Shown: positions 29,262 to 38,044 of the stretch, piece after piece | Position numbering within the stretch: the stretch's first letter is position 1 | Layout of the letters: each line of letters starts with the position of its first letter | From: Streptomyces sp. Tu 3180 | Lineage (GTDB): Bacteria; Actinomycetota; Actinomycetes; Streptomycetales; Streptomycetaceae | Reading direction: 5' to 3' | Assembly (NCBI RefSeq): GCF_009852415.1 | Contig: NZ_WOXS01000002.1 | Span: forward strand, 6,364,001 to 6,428,000 | Length of the DNA: 64,000 bases | The notes under the pieces: model-generated | Databases searched by the model: none | What the model was told of the DNA's origin: nothing | Seen by the model: the letters and a program-made list of their open reading frames with translations, nothing else | Position numbers and translations under genes: made by a program

Positions 29262-30211
29262 TGACGGACACCACCCGCAGGGCGGCGCGGCCGGTGCCCC
29301 CGGCCGCGCCCGCCGGGCCGAAGCGGGCACCCGCCCCGCGCGGCGCCCGGCTGTCGCGCCGCCTCACCCCCTGGCTGTTCCTGATCGCCCCGCTGGCCCT
29401 GCTGCTGACCTTCACCTACGCGCCGATCGCCAACATGGTCGCCTACAGCTTCACCGACTGGGACGGCGTCAGCCCGGAACTGAACTACACGGGCACCGAG
29501 AACTACACCGAACTCCTCACCCGCTCCGAGCTGTTCGAGGTGTTCCTCGTCAGCGGCTACTACCTCGTCGCGTCCGTGGTGCAGATCGTCCTCGCCCTCT
29601 ACTTCGCCACGGTCCTGAGCTTCGACGTCCGCTTCCGCAGCTTCTTCAAAGGCGTGCTGTTCTTCCCGTACCTGATCAACGGGGTGGCGATCGGCTTCGT
29701 CTTCCTCTACTTCTTCCAGGACGGCGGCACCCTGGACTCCGTGCTGAGCCTGCTCGGCGTGGAGAGCGACCACGCCTGGCTGGGCACGCCGTTCTCCGCG
29801 AACACCTCGCTCGCCGGCGTCTCCGTCTGGCGCTACCTGGGCCTGAACTTCGTGCTGTTCCTCGGCGCCATCCAGTCCATCCCGGGCGAGCTGTACGAGG
29901 CGGCCGAGATCGACGGCGCGGGCCGCTGGCACCAGTTCCGGCACATCATCGCGCCCGGCATCAAGCCCGTGCTGGGCCTGAGCGTGGTCCTGTCCGTCTC
30001 CGGCTCGCTGTCGGTCTTCGAGATCCCGTACGTCATGACCGGCGGCGCCACCGGTACCGAGACGTTCGTGATCCAGACCGTGAAGCTGGCCTTCCAGTTC
30101 AACAAGACGGGGCTCGCCTCGGCCGCCGCCGTCGTGCTGCTGCTGATCGTCCTGGCGGTCACCTGGGTGCAGCGGCGCATCGTCCCCGACGAGAAGGTGG
30201 ACCTCGTATGA
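29261..30211 (+). CDS. Sugar ABC transporter permease, MalF type
   Basis: 316 aa. A Pro/Arg-rich N-terminus is followed by six predicted helices and the EAA loop ELYEAAEIDGAGRWHQFRHI. The start ATG 29261 overlaps the stop of the binding-protein gene (TGATG). Partner of the next permease. Confidence 0.87.
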   Translation: MTDTTRRAARPVPPAAPAGPKRAPAPRGARLSRRLTPWLFLIAPLALLLTFTYAPIANMVAYSFTDWDGVSPELNYTGTENYTELLTRSELFEVFLVSGYYLVASVVQIVLALYFATVLSFDVRFRSFFKGVLFFPYLINGVAIGFVFLYFFQDGGTLDSVLSLLGVESDHAWLGTPFSANTSLAGVSVWRYLGLNFVLFLGAIQSIPGELYEAAEIDGAGRWHQFRHIIAPGIKPVLGLSVVLSVSGSLSVFEIPYVMTGGATGTETFVIQTVKLAFQFNKTGLASAAAVVLLLIVLAVTWVQRRIVPDEKVDLV

Positions 30212-31038
30212 CCCGCCGCACCGTGGCCCGCGCCCTCGTCCACCTGTCGCTGGTCCTCGCGACGCTGGTCGTGCTGCTGCCGCTCACCGTGATCTTCCTG
30301 ACCTCGCTGAAGTCCTCGAAGGAGATGGCGAACGGCAGCGGGGCGCTGGCCCTGCCCGACGACCCGCTGAACCTCGACAACTACGTGACCGCGTTCCGGG
30401 ACGGGCAGATGCTGTCCGCCTTCGGCAACACGGCGGTCATCCTGGTCGTCGCCGTCGGCGGCACGATCCTCATCGGCTCGATGACGGCGTACGCGATCGA
30501 CCGCTTCCGGTTCCGTCTCAGGAAGCTGGTCGTGGCGCTGTTCCTGCTCGCCGCGCTGGTTCCCGGGGTGACCACCCAGGTGGCGACCTTCCAGATCGTC
30601 AACAGCTTCGGGATGTTCGACAGCCTGTGGGCGCCGATCGCGCTCTACATGGGCACGGACATCGTGTCGATCTACATCTTCCTGCAGTTCATCCGCTCCA
30701 TCCCGGTCTCCCTGGACGAGGCGGCGCGGCTGGACGGAGCGGGCGCCTTCACGGTCTACCGCAAGGTGATTCTTCCGCTGCTCAAGCCGGCGATCGCGAC
30801 GGTGGTGATCGTGAAGGGGATCAACGTCTACAACGACTTCTACATCCCCTTCCTCTACATGCCCTCCGAGGATCTTGGCGTGATCTCGACGTCGCTGTTC
30901 CGCTTCAAGGGCCCGTTCGGAGCGCACTGGGAGACGATCTCGGCGGGCGCGGTCCTGGTCATCCTGCCCACCCTGATCGTCTTCCTGTTCCTCCAGCGCT
31001 TCATCTACAACGGCTTCACGAGGGGGGCGACGAAGTGA
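30208..31038 (+). CDS. Sugar ABC transporter permease, MalG type
   Basis: 276 aa with six predicted helices and the EAA loop LDEAARLDGAGAFTVYRKVI. ATG 30208 overlaps the preceding stop (ATGA). It is the last gene of the importer operon and ends 15 bp from the convergent rnd gene. The importer needs an outside ATPase, as many Streptomyces sugar importers do (MsiK). Confidence 0.87.
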   Translation: MTRRTVARALVHLSLVLATLVVLLPLTVIFLTSLKSSKEMANGSGALALPDDPLNLDNYVTAFRDGQMLSAFGNTAVILVVAVGGTILIGSMTAYAIDRFRFRLRKLVVALFLLAALVPGVTTQVATFQIVNSFGMFDSLWAPIALYMGTDIVSIYIFLQFIRSIPVSLDEAARLDGAGAFTVYRKVILPLLKPAIATVVIVKGINVYNDFYIPFLYMPSEDLGVISTSLFRFKGPFGAHWETISAGAVLVILPTLIVFLFLQRFIYNGFTRGATK

Positions 31039-31053
31039 CGCGCCCCGGGGCGG

Positions 31054-32346
31054 CTAGGCGCTCTCCGCCGAGGCCAGCGCGGCGACCAGGACCGGCGTCA
31101 CCTGCTCCACCTGCCAGGGCCGCGCCCCGTACCCGGTCAGCGCCGCGGCGACCGACCGGTCGTCGGCCGGCTTCGGCGGCTCCCAGCACACCCGCCGCAC
31201 CGTGTCCGGTGTGATCAGGTTCTCCGGCGGCATGTTCAGCCGCTCGGCGAGCGCGCCGACCCCCGCCCGGGCCGCGGAGAGCCGGGCCGCGGCCGCCGGG
31301 TCCTTGTCGGCCCACGCGCGCGGCGGCGGGGGACCGGTCACCTGCTGGCCGGGCTGGGGCAGCTGCGACTCGCTCAGCGCCTTCGCCCGGTCGACGGCCG
31401 CCTGCCACTGCTCCAGCTGGCGCCGCCCCACGCGCTGCCCGAAGCCGTTCAGCGCGGCCAGGGCGTGGACGTTGGCCGGCAGGGCGAGCGCGGCCTCCAC
31501 GATGGCCGCGTCCGAGAGCACCTTGCCGGGGGAGACGTCCCGGCGCCGGGCGATCCGGTCGCGGGTCTGCCACAGCTCCCGCACGACGGCCATCTGCCGG
31601 CGCCGGCGCACCTTGTGCATGCCGGAGGTGCGCCGCCAGGGGTCCTTGCGGGGCTCCGCCGGCGGCGCCGAGGCGATCGCGTCGAACTCCTGCCGGGCCC
31701 ACTCCAGCTTGCCCTGCCGGTCCAGCTCCTTCTCCAGCGCGTCCCGCAGGTCGACCAGGAGCTCGACGTCGAGGGCGGCGTAGCGCAGCCAGGGCTCGGG
31801 CAGCGGGCGGGTGGACCAGTCGACGGCGGAGTGCCCCTTCTCCAGCACGTAGCCGAGCACGTTCTCGACCATCGCGCCGAGGCCGACCCGGGGGAACCCG
31901 GCCAGGCGTCCGGCCAGCTCGGTGTCGAAGAGGTGGGTGGGGACCATGCCTATCTCGCGCAGGCAGGGCAGGTCCTGGGTGGCGGCGTGCAGCACCCACT
32001 CGACGCCGGACAGCGCCTCGCCCAGGCCGGACAGGTCGGGGCAGGCGACGGGGTCGATCAGCGCGGTCCCGGCGCCCTCGCGGCGCAGCTGGACCAGGTA
32101 GGCGCGCTGGCCGTAGCGGTAGCCGGAGGCGCGCTCGGCGTCCACGGCGACGGGGCCGGTGCCCGCGGCGAAGGCGGCGACCACCTCGGCGAGGGCGGCC
32201 TCGTCCGCGATCACGGGCGGAACGCCCTCGCGGGGCTCGAGCAACGGGATCGGCGCCTCCGTAGCAGAAGATCCGCCGTCGTCCGGAGGGGCGCCTCCGG
32301 TGGTTCGCAGTGAACTGTCTGCTGCGGTGTCGTGGGCGTCGGTCAC
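31054..32346 (-). CDS. rnd: Ribonuclease D (DEDD exonuclease with HRDC domain)
   Basis: 430 aa. The DEDD exonuclease motifs are visible: VAVDAERASGYRYGQRAYLVQL (here DAE), HAATQDLPCL, FDTELAGRL and the final YAALDVELLVDL. An HRDC domain (about residues 230-310) follows. The family trims 3' ends of structured RNAs. The start GTG 32346 has no clear ribosome-binding site, and a -10-like GATACC lies about 9-14 nt upstream, so a leaderless mRNA is possible. A 36-bp perfect palindrome lies 26 bp upstream. Confidence 0.88.
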   Translation of the reverse strand: MTDAHDTAADSSLRTTGGAPPDDGGSSATEAPIPLLEPREGVPPVIADEAALAEVVAAFAAGTGPVAVDAERASGYRYGQRAYLVQLRREGAGTALIDPVACPDLSGLGEALSGVEWVLHAATQDLPCLREIGMVPTHLFDTELAGRLAGFPRVGLGAMVENVLGYVLEKGHSAVDWSTRPLPEPWLRYAALDVELLVDLRDALEKELDRQGKLEWARQEFDAIASAPPAEPRKDPWRRTSGMHKVRRRRQMAVVRELWQTRDRIARRRDVSPGKVLSDAAIVEAALALPANVHALAALNGFGQRVGRRQLEQWQAAVDRAKALSESQLPQPGQQVTGPPPPRAWADKDPAAAARLSAARAGVGALAERLNMPPENLITPDTVRRVCWEPPKPADDRSVAAALTGYGARPWQVEQVTPVLVAALASAESA

Positions 32347-32371
32347 CTGTCAAGGGTATCCGTGTCGCGAA

Positions 32372-32407
32372 GGCGCCCGTCGACGGAACGTTCCGTCGAC
32401 GGGCGCC
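32372..32407. terminator. 36-bp perfect palindrome between the response regulator and rnd genes
   Basis: Two 18-bp arms meet with no spacer, centred on AACGTT. In RNA it can form a long hairpin, so it may terminate the response-regulator transcript, which ends 135 bp upstream. It also sits immediately upstream of rnd and could be a protein site or affect the rnd leader. Confidence 0.6.
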
Positions 32408-32541
32408 GTGGGATCGCAAACCGGTCAGGACGTGAGGGACCGGGCTCGCGGACCCGCGGGAGAGCGGGCCGGGAGCAGCGGCCGGTCCCGTTCACGCCGG
32501 CGAACCGACCGGCGGGGGCGGGGGCGGGGCGGTGGGGGAGG

Positions 32542-33204
32542 TCAGTGGATGATGCCGGTGCGCAGGGCCACCGCCACCATCCCGGCGCGGTCACCCGTGC
32601 CGAGCTTGCGGGCGATGCGGGCGAGGTGGCTCTTGACGGTCAGCGCGGACAGGCCCATCGAGACGCCGATCGCCTTGTTCGACTGGCCCTCCGCCACCAG
32701 CCGCAGCACCTCGACCTCGCGGCCGGACAGTTCGCGGTAGCCGCCCGGGTGGCTCGGAGCACCCGGGGGGCGGCGGTGCAGGCGCGCGGCGGCGGCGCCG
32801 ATGGGAGCGGCACCGGGTCGGGTGGGGAGCCCGAGGTTGGTGCGGGTGCCGGTGACGACGTAGCCCTTCACTCCGCCGGCCAGCGCGTTGCGCACGGCGC
32901 CGATGTCGTCGGCGGCGGACAGGGCGAGGCCGTTGGGCCAGCCGGCGGCGCGGGTCTCCGACAGGAGGGTGAGGCCGGAGCCGTCCGGCAGGTGGACTTC
33001 GGCGACGCAGATGTCACGGGGGTTGCCGACGCGGGGACGGGCCTCCGCGACGGACGAGGCCTCGATGACATCGCGCACACCGAGCGCCCACAGGTGGCGG
33101 GTGACGGTGGAACGGACGCGGGGGTCGGCCACGACGACCATGGCGGTCGGCTTGTTCGGGCGGTAGGCGACCAGGCTTGAGGGCTGCTCGAGGAGAACGG
33201 ACAC
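32542..33204 (-). CDS. Atypical LuxR-type response regulator
   Basis: 220 aa from GTG 33204, close behind AGGAGG; a longer frame upstream is not supported. The receiver-like domain (about 20-130) lacks the normal phosphorylation pocket: the Asp of strand 3 is Glu69 (ICVAEVHLPDGSG) and the acidic pair of strand 1 is reduced to VVADP. The C-terminal LuxR HTH (about 150-210, LSGREVEVLRLVAEGQSNKAIG) is intact. No sensor kinase is adjacent. It therefore probably acts without His-Asp phosphorelay. Its targets are unknown. Confidence 0.85.
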   Translation of the reverse strand: MSVLLEQPSSLVAYRPNKPTAMVVVADPRVRSTVTRHLWALGVRDVIEASSVAEARPRVGNPRDICVAEVHLPDGSGLTLLSETRAAGWPNGLALSAADDIGAVRNALAGGVKGYVVTGTRTNLGLPTRPGAAPIGAAAARLHRRPPGAPSHPGGYRELSGREVEVLRLVAEGQSNKAIGVSMGLSALTVKSHLARIARKLGTGDRAGMVAVALRTGIIH

Positions 33205-33484
33205 CAGGCCTCCTGGGGTGCGGGACGGGGCCGGCTCGTGGGGGGTGTAGCCGGGACTAACCGTGCTTTCAAGGTCACAGTCGTCTTCGGCAACAAACCT
33301 GTTGTCCTTTAGGGAATGATCACGATCTGGTGAGTAACAATCCGGGCAATTCGGACGCACGATCGATCATTCGAAGATCGAACGGTTTCGCTCCGTGTCA
33401 CAACGCTTCCGAAAGTGGTCGTATCGACAAAGAGATCGGCGAAAGAGATCGGCGTCGACGGCCGCCGGGATCCCCGGAGGGGGC

Positions 33485-34159
33485 TCACCGCGACTGCGGC
33501 CCCCTGCGCTGCGGCAGCGTCACCACCGAGGCGTCCCCGGGGGCGGCCGGCGGCAGCCCCGCGACCTGGGCCAGCAGGTCGCACCACGCGACCAGATGGG
33601 AGGCCGTGTCCGGCACCCCGCCCGGGCCCTCCCGGGGCGTCCAGGACGCACGGATCTCGATCTGCGAGGCGGCCGGCCGCTCCGACAGCCCGCCGAAGTA
33701 GTGGGAGCTCGCACGGGTCACCGTGCCGCTCGGCTCGCCGTACGCCAGCCCCCGCGCCGCGAGCGCGCCGGTCAGCCAGGACCAGCACACGTCCGGCAGC
33801 AGCGGATCCGCCGCCATCTCCGGCTCCAGCTCCGCCCGCACCAGGGTCACCAGACGGAAGACGCCCCGCCAGGCGTCGTGTCCGGCCGGGTCGTGCAGCA
33901 GCACCAGCCGGCCGTCGGCCACGTCCTGCTCGCCGTCGACGACCGCCGCCTCCAGCGCGTACGCGTACGGCGCGAGCCGCTTGGGCGCGGGGGCCGGCTC
34001 CACCTCGATCTGGGGCCGCAGCCGCGCGCCGCGCAGCGCGTCGACGGCGGCTCGGAAGGGCAGCGGGGGCGTGCCCCCGTGCCCGGGATCCGTCCCGGTC
34101 TCCTTCGGTTCGTCCATTCCGCCAGCGCCGTCCGACAGTCGTCCCTGAGCCGCAGCCAT
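33485..34159 (-). CDS. DUF3000 family protein
   Basis: 224 aa from ATG 34159; ATG 34117 is an alternative. The conserved body (FRAAVDALRGARLRPQIEVEP, APYAYALEAAV, GRLVLLHDPAGHDAWRGVFRLVTLVRAELEPEMAADPLLP, SHLVAWCDLLAQVAGLPP) marks the actinobacterial DUF3000 family, of unknown function. It is divergent from hemE and stands in the conserved rnd, regulator, DUF3000, hemE order. Confidence 0.82.
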   Translation of the reverse strand: MAAAQGRLSDGAGGMDEPKETGTDPGHGGTPPLPFRAAVDALRGARLRPQIEVEPAPAPKRLAPYAYALEAAVVDGEQDVADGRLVLLHDPAGHDAWRGVFRLVTLVRAELEPEMAADPLLPDVCWSWLTGALAARGLAYGEPSGTVTRASSHYFGGLSERPAASQIEIRASWTPREGPGGVPDTASHLVAWCDLLAQVAGLPPAAPGDASVVTLPQRRGPQSR

Positions 34160-34304
34160 GCGGGGAAGATTAAGGGGAACGGGCGCCCGGCGCGGGGAGG
34201 GACACCCTCGCCGCCCCACGGTGTCCGGATCGTGTCCCGCGGGCGCCGCGCACCGGACGCCCTGCGGTGCGGGGGCGCCGGCGGGCCGTGCGAGACTTGC
34301 CGGT

Positions 34305-35375
34305 GTGAGTGCCAACGTGAGCCCGACGGCGGGTGTGCAGCCGACCGCGACGTACGACAGTGCCTTCCTGAGGGCGTGCAGGCGCGAGCCCGTCCCGCAC
34401 ACCCCGGTGTGGTTCATGCGGCAGGCCGGGCGCTCACTGCCGGAGTACCGCAAGGTCCGCGAGGGCATCGGGATGCTCGAGTCCTGCATGCGCCCCGACC
34501 TGGTCACCGAGATCACCCTCCAGCCGGTGCGCCGCCACCACGTGGACGCGGCGATCTACTTCAGCGACATCGTGGTCCCCCTCAAGGCCATCGGCATCGA
34601 CCTCGACATCAAGCCCGGCGTCGGCCCGGTCGTCGAGCAGCCGGTCCGCACCCGCGCCGACCTCGCCCGGTTGCGCGACCTCACCCCCGAGGACGTCTCC
34701 TACGTCACCGAGGCGATCGGCCTGCTGACCCGCGAGCTCGGGTCCACCCCGCTGATCGGCTTCGCGGGCGCCCCGTTCACCCTCGCGAGCTACCTCGTCG
34801 AGGGCGGCCCGTCCCGCACGTACGAGAACGCCAAGGCGATGATGTACGGCGACCCCGAGCTGTGGGCCGACCTGCTCGACCGCCTCGCGGACATCACCGC
34901 CGGGTTCCTCAAGGTCCAGATCGAGGCCGGCGCCTCGGCGGTCCAGCTGTTCGACTCCTGGGCCGGCGCGCTCGCCCCGGCCGACTACCGGCGCTCGGTG
35001 CTGCCCGCCTCGGCGAAGGTGTTCCGCGAGGTCGCCGGCCACGGCGTCCCGCGCATCCACTTCGGCGTCGGCACCGGCGAGCTGCTCGGCCTGATGGGCG
35101 AGGCCGGCGCGGACGTCGTGGGCGTCGACTGGCGCGTCCCGCTGGACGAGGCCGCCCGCCGCGTCGGCCCCGGCAAGGCGCTCCAGGGCAACCTCGACCC
35201 GACCGTGCTGTTCGCCGGCCGCGAGGCCGTCGAGGCCAGGACCCGCGAGGTGCTCCGGACGGCCGCCGGCCTGGAGGGCCACGTCTTCAACCTCGGCCAC
35301 GGCGTGATGCCGTCCACCGACCCGGACGCCCTGACCCGCCTCGTGGAGTACGTCCACACGCAGACCGCGCGCTGA
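34305..35375 (+). CDS. hemE: Uroporphyrinogen decarboxylase
   Basis: 356 aa, the usual length. The signature PVWFMRQAGRSLPEYR carries the substrate-binding Arg residues, and the Asp of YFSDIVVPLKAIG is the catalytic one. Further motifs are GFAGAPFTLASYL and HVFNLGHGV. It turns uroporphyrinogen III into coproporphyrinogen III. GTG 34305 is chosen; GTG 34317 is possible. The later haem genes hemY and hemQ lie about 11 kb downstream in this window. Confidence 0.95.
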   Translation: MSANVSPTAGVQPTATYDSAFLRACRREPVPHTPVWFMRQAGRSLPEYRKVREGIGMLESCMRPDLVTEITLQPVRRHHVDAAIYFSDIVVPLKAIGIDLDIKPGVGPVVEQPVRTRADLARLRDLTPEDVSYVTEAIGLLTRELGSTPLIGFAGAPFTLASYLVEGGPSRTYENAKAMMYGDPELWADLLDRLADITAGFLKVQIEAGASAVQLFDSWAGALAPADYRRSVLPASAKVFREVAGHGVPRIHFGVGTGELLGLMGEAGADVVGVDWRVPLDEAARRVGPGKALQGNLDPTVLFAGREAVEARTREVLRTAAGLEGHVFNLGHGVMPSTDPDALTRLVEYVHTQTAR

Positions 35376-35476
35376 CCCGCGCGCACGCGCCGCCGCGCGT
35401 CGGAACCCGGGTGCGGGGTACTGGGCATACAGCTGCCCACCACGTCCGCTCCCGGGTCCGGCCAGGTGGAGGCCTC

Positions 35477-37516
35477 ATGCGGCTCGAAATGTTCGACCCC
35501 GCCCCGATCGGCGTCGTGTTCACCCAGGGGCCGGAGCACCGGCTCGCGTACACCAACGAGCTCTACCGCAAGACCTTCGGCGACCGTCCGCTGGGCCGCC
35601 CCGTCCGCCAGACCTTCCCCGACCTCGAGCAGTCCGGCTACTTCGAGATCTTCGACCGGGTCTTCGCCACCGGGGAGCCCGAGGTGCTCACGGCCGTGCC
35701 CGTCGACCTGGCCTTCCCGCACGCGGGAACGCGCTACTTCACGTTCAGCGTCTCCCACGCCACGATGAGCGACGGCCGGCCGGGAGTGCTGGGCGTGATC
35801 GTGGAGGTCACCGAGGAGGTGACCGCCGCGGAACGGATCCGCGTCCTGTCCGAGGAACGCCGCCGAGCGCTGCTGCGCTACCGCAGCCTGGTCAACGCCG
35901 GATCCCAGATGGTGTGGGTGACCGCGCCCGAGGGCGGGGTCACCGAGCCGAGTCCCGGCTGGCAGCGGGTGACCGGGCAGAGCTGGGAGGAGTTCCGGGG
36001 CGACGGGTGGATCGACGCGGTCCACCCCGACGACCGCGCCGCCATCGTCGAGGAGTGGCGCCGGGCCCTGGACGAGGTGAGGCCGCTGTTCACCCACGCC
36101 TACCGGCTGCGGCTGGCCACGGGCGGCCACCGCCACTTCGCCGTCAACGCCGCACCGGTCCGCGACGGCGACACGGTCGTCGAGTGGGTGGGCATCTGCC
36201 GGGACATCGAGCAGGAGTGGCAGGACGCCCGTCGCGAGGAACTGCTGGCCCGCGCGACCGCCGTCACCGCCGACACCGTGCGGCCGGACGAGATGCTCGC
36301 CGCCCTCACCGGGGTGATCGTGCCCGACATCGCCGACAGCTGCGCCATGTACCTCCTCCCGCAGGCCCTGCACCGCACGCCGGGGACCGCGCTGACCGCC
36401 GAACGCGTCGCCGCCCTCACCCGCGAGGACCGCCCCGACCTCCCCCCGCACCACGCGGAGCACCTGGGGCCGGGCAGCCCGCTCGCCCGCGCCGCAGACC
36501 GGCGCAGCCCGGTCCACGCCGTCTTCCCGCCCGGCTCGCCCCCGCCCGACCTCGCCCCGCCCGGCGCCGAGCCCTGGCTGGCCCCCGACGCCAACAGCGT
36601 CGTGCTGCTCCCCGTCGTCGTCGACGGCACCACCGCCGCCCTGGTCGCCGCCTCCGTCTGCGGCGACCGGCCGCCCCTGGGCCGGCCCGAGATCAGCCTG
36701 CTGCGGACCCTCCTGGAACGCGCCCACGCACCGATCGGCAAGGCCCTGGAGTACCAGCGCACCCGGCAGGTGGCGCTGGCCCTCCAGCACAGCCTGCTCA
36801 CCGATCCGCCGGACGTGCCCGGCCTCGGCATCGCCGTCCGCTACCGGCCCAGCACCTCGGCCGCCGAGGTCGGCGGCGACTGGTACGACTCCTTCGTGCT
36901 GCGCGACGGCGCCACCGTCCTCACCATCGGCGACGTCTCCGGCCACGACCTGCCCGCCGCCGTCACCATGAGCCAGCTGCGCAACATGCTGCGCGGACTC
37001 ACCCTGGACCGCCAGGAACCGACCGGCGCGATCCTGCGCCGCCTGGACGTCTCCGTGCAGACCCTCTACCTGGAGTGCACCGCCACCTGCGTCCTGGGCC
37101 GGGTCGAACCCACGGAGCCCGGCCGCTTCCAGCTCCACTACTCCGTCGCGGGACACCCCCCGCCGCTGCTGGTCGAAGCGGACGGCACCGCGCGCTTCCT
37201 GACGCGGGGCCGCTCCCCGATGCTCGGGCTCGTCCCGCACCCCGAGTACGACAGCGCGGTGGAACCGCTGCCCCCCGGCTCCACCCTGCTGCTCTACACC
37301 GACGGGCTGGTGGAGCGCCGCGAGGAGGACATCACCACCGGTCTGGAGCGGCTGCGCCACCACGCGTCGGCCGCCGCCCGGCGCCCGCTGGAGGCCTTCT
37401 GCGACGAGCTGCTCGCCGGTCTGCCGACCGTCGGCAACGACGACGACGTGGCCCTGGTGGCCCTGCGGCTGCCCGCGCCCCCGGCCGGGAGCCACGGGCC
37501 CGCGGCCCGGGAGTAG
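35477..37516 (+). CDS. PAS-PAS-GAF-SpoIIE (PP2C-type) serine/threonine phosphatase
   Basis: 679 aa from ATG 35477, after GGTGGAGG. Order of domains: PAS (about 1-115), second PAS with PAC (about 130-255), GAF-like (about 275-430) and SpoIIE/PP2C phosphatase (about 455-665). The phosphatase metal residues are present in AEVGGDWYDSF, LTIGDVSGHDL, LLYTDGLVE and NDDDVALVAL. Such proteins dephosphorylate anti-sigma-factor antagonists in response to a sensed signal. No kinase or antagonist gene is adjacent, so the partner is unknown. Confidence 0.88.
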   Translation: MRLEMFDPAPIGVVFTQGPEHRLAYTNELYRKTFGDRPLGRPVRQTFPDLEQSGYFEIFDRVFATGEPEVLTAVPVDLAFPHAGTRYFTFSVSHATMSDGRPGVLGVIVEVTEEVTAAERIRVLSEERRRALLRYRSLVNAGSQMVWVTAPEGGVTEPSPGWQRVTGQSWEEFRGDGWIDAVHPDDRAAIVEEWRRALDEVRPLFTHAYRLRLATGGHRHFAVNAAPVRDGDTVVEWVGICRDIEQEWQDARREELLARATAVTADTVRPDEMLAALTGVIVPDIADSCAMYLLPQALHRTPGTALTAERVAALTREDRPDLPPHHAEHLGPGSPLARAADRRSPVHAVFPPGSPPPDLAPPGAEPWLAPDANSVVLLPVVVDGTTAALVAASVCGDRPPLGRPEISLLRTLLERAHAPIGKALEYQRTRQVALALQHSLLTDPPDVPGLGIAVRYRPSTSAAEVGGDWYDSFVLRDGATVLTIGDVSGHDLPAAVTMSQLRNMLRGLTLDRQEPTGAILRRLDVSVQTLYLECTATCVLGRVEPTEPGRFQLHYSVAGHPPPLLVEADGTARFLTRGRSPMLGLVPHPEYDSAVEPLPPGSTLLLYTDGLVERREEDITTGLERLRHHASAAARRPLEAFCDELLAGLPTVGNDDDVALVALRLPAPPAGSHGPAARE

Positions 37517-37546
37517 CGGACGCCCCTGCCGTCCCGGCCGTGCGCG

Positions 37547-37594
37547 CCGCCCGAAGAGCACGCCGCGCGGCTCGGGCGGGGGCGGCGTGCCCGG
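37547..37594. repeat. Copy A of a 48-bp direct repeat, a remnant of a rhomboid C-terminal coding sequence
   Basis: It matches 42854-42901 at 41 of 48 positions in the same orientation. Read on the minus strand, this copy encodes PGTPPPPEPRGVLFGRRAR, the same 19 residues that end the rhomboid protein at 42842, but without its stop codon or any other rhomboid sequence. The two copies bracket the SAV_915, ectDCBA and hemerythrin genes. The rest of 37517-37708 holds nothing I recognise. Confidence 0.6.
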
Positions 37595-37708
37595 ACGCGC
37601 CGCCGCGCTCCTGCCCACCGCGTGCGGCAGCGACCGCGGACCCGCCCGCACCGGCAGCCCGGACGAGACCGCGGAACCGCCCGGCGCCCCCCTGTGGGTG
37701 CGCCTCGG

Positions 37709-38041
37709 TCACCCCCGCCGCTGTGCGTCCTTCCGCGGGGGACTCACGGTGCGTGGTGGCCGGAGCCGGTGGGCCGACGACCGCGGGTCGACGGTGAGGG
37801 GGCACCCCAGGGGTGAGGTGAGGGAGCGCAGCGCGGCGGCGGAGAGCCTGATCCAGGGGTGGCCCCGGCCGAGGGTCGCCAGCAGCTGCGCGGAGGTGGT
37901 GAAGGCGACGGCCGTACGGCGCCCGGAGGGAGTGCGGAAGAAGCGGGTCACGAAGTAGCCGCGTTCCGGACGGACGGGTACGTACAGCGGACCGCCCGGC
38001 GCGTCGGGTGCGGCCTCGGGGTCGCTTCGAGGATCCGCCAC
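37709..38041 (-). CDS. SAV_915 family protein
   Basis: 110 aa from GTG 38041. The conserved core PLYVPVRPERGYFVTRFFRTPSGRRTAVAFTTSAQLLATLG and LGCPLTVDPR is that of SAV_915-like proteins, which I recall as small SseB-like actinobacterial proteins of unknown function. It follows ectD by 3 bp on the same strand, so it is probably co-transcribed with the ectoine genes. Confidence 0.72.
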   Translation of the reverse strand: MADPRSDPEAAPDAPGGPLYVPVRPERGYFVTRFFRTPSGRRTAVAFTTSAQLLATLGRGHPWIRLSAAALRSLTSPLGCPLTVDPRSSAHRLRPPRTVSPPRKDAQRRG

Positions 38042-38044
38042 GCT

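Noticed and set aside
33395..35476. Upstream extension of the SpoIIE phosphatase frame
   Set aside because: It overlaps DUF3000 and hemE in other frames; ATG 35477 has a good ribosome-binding site and begins the first PAS domain.
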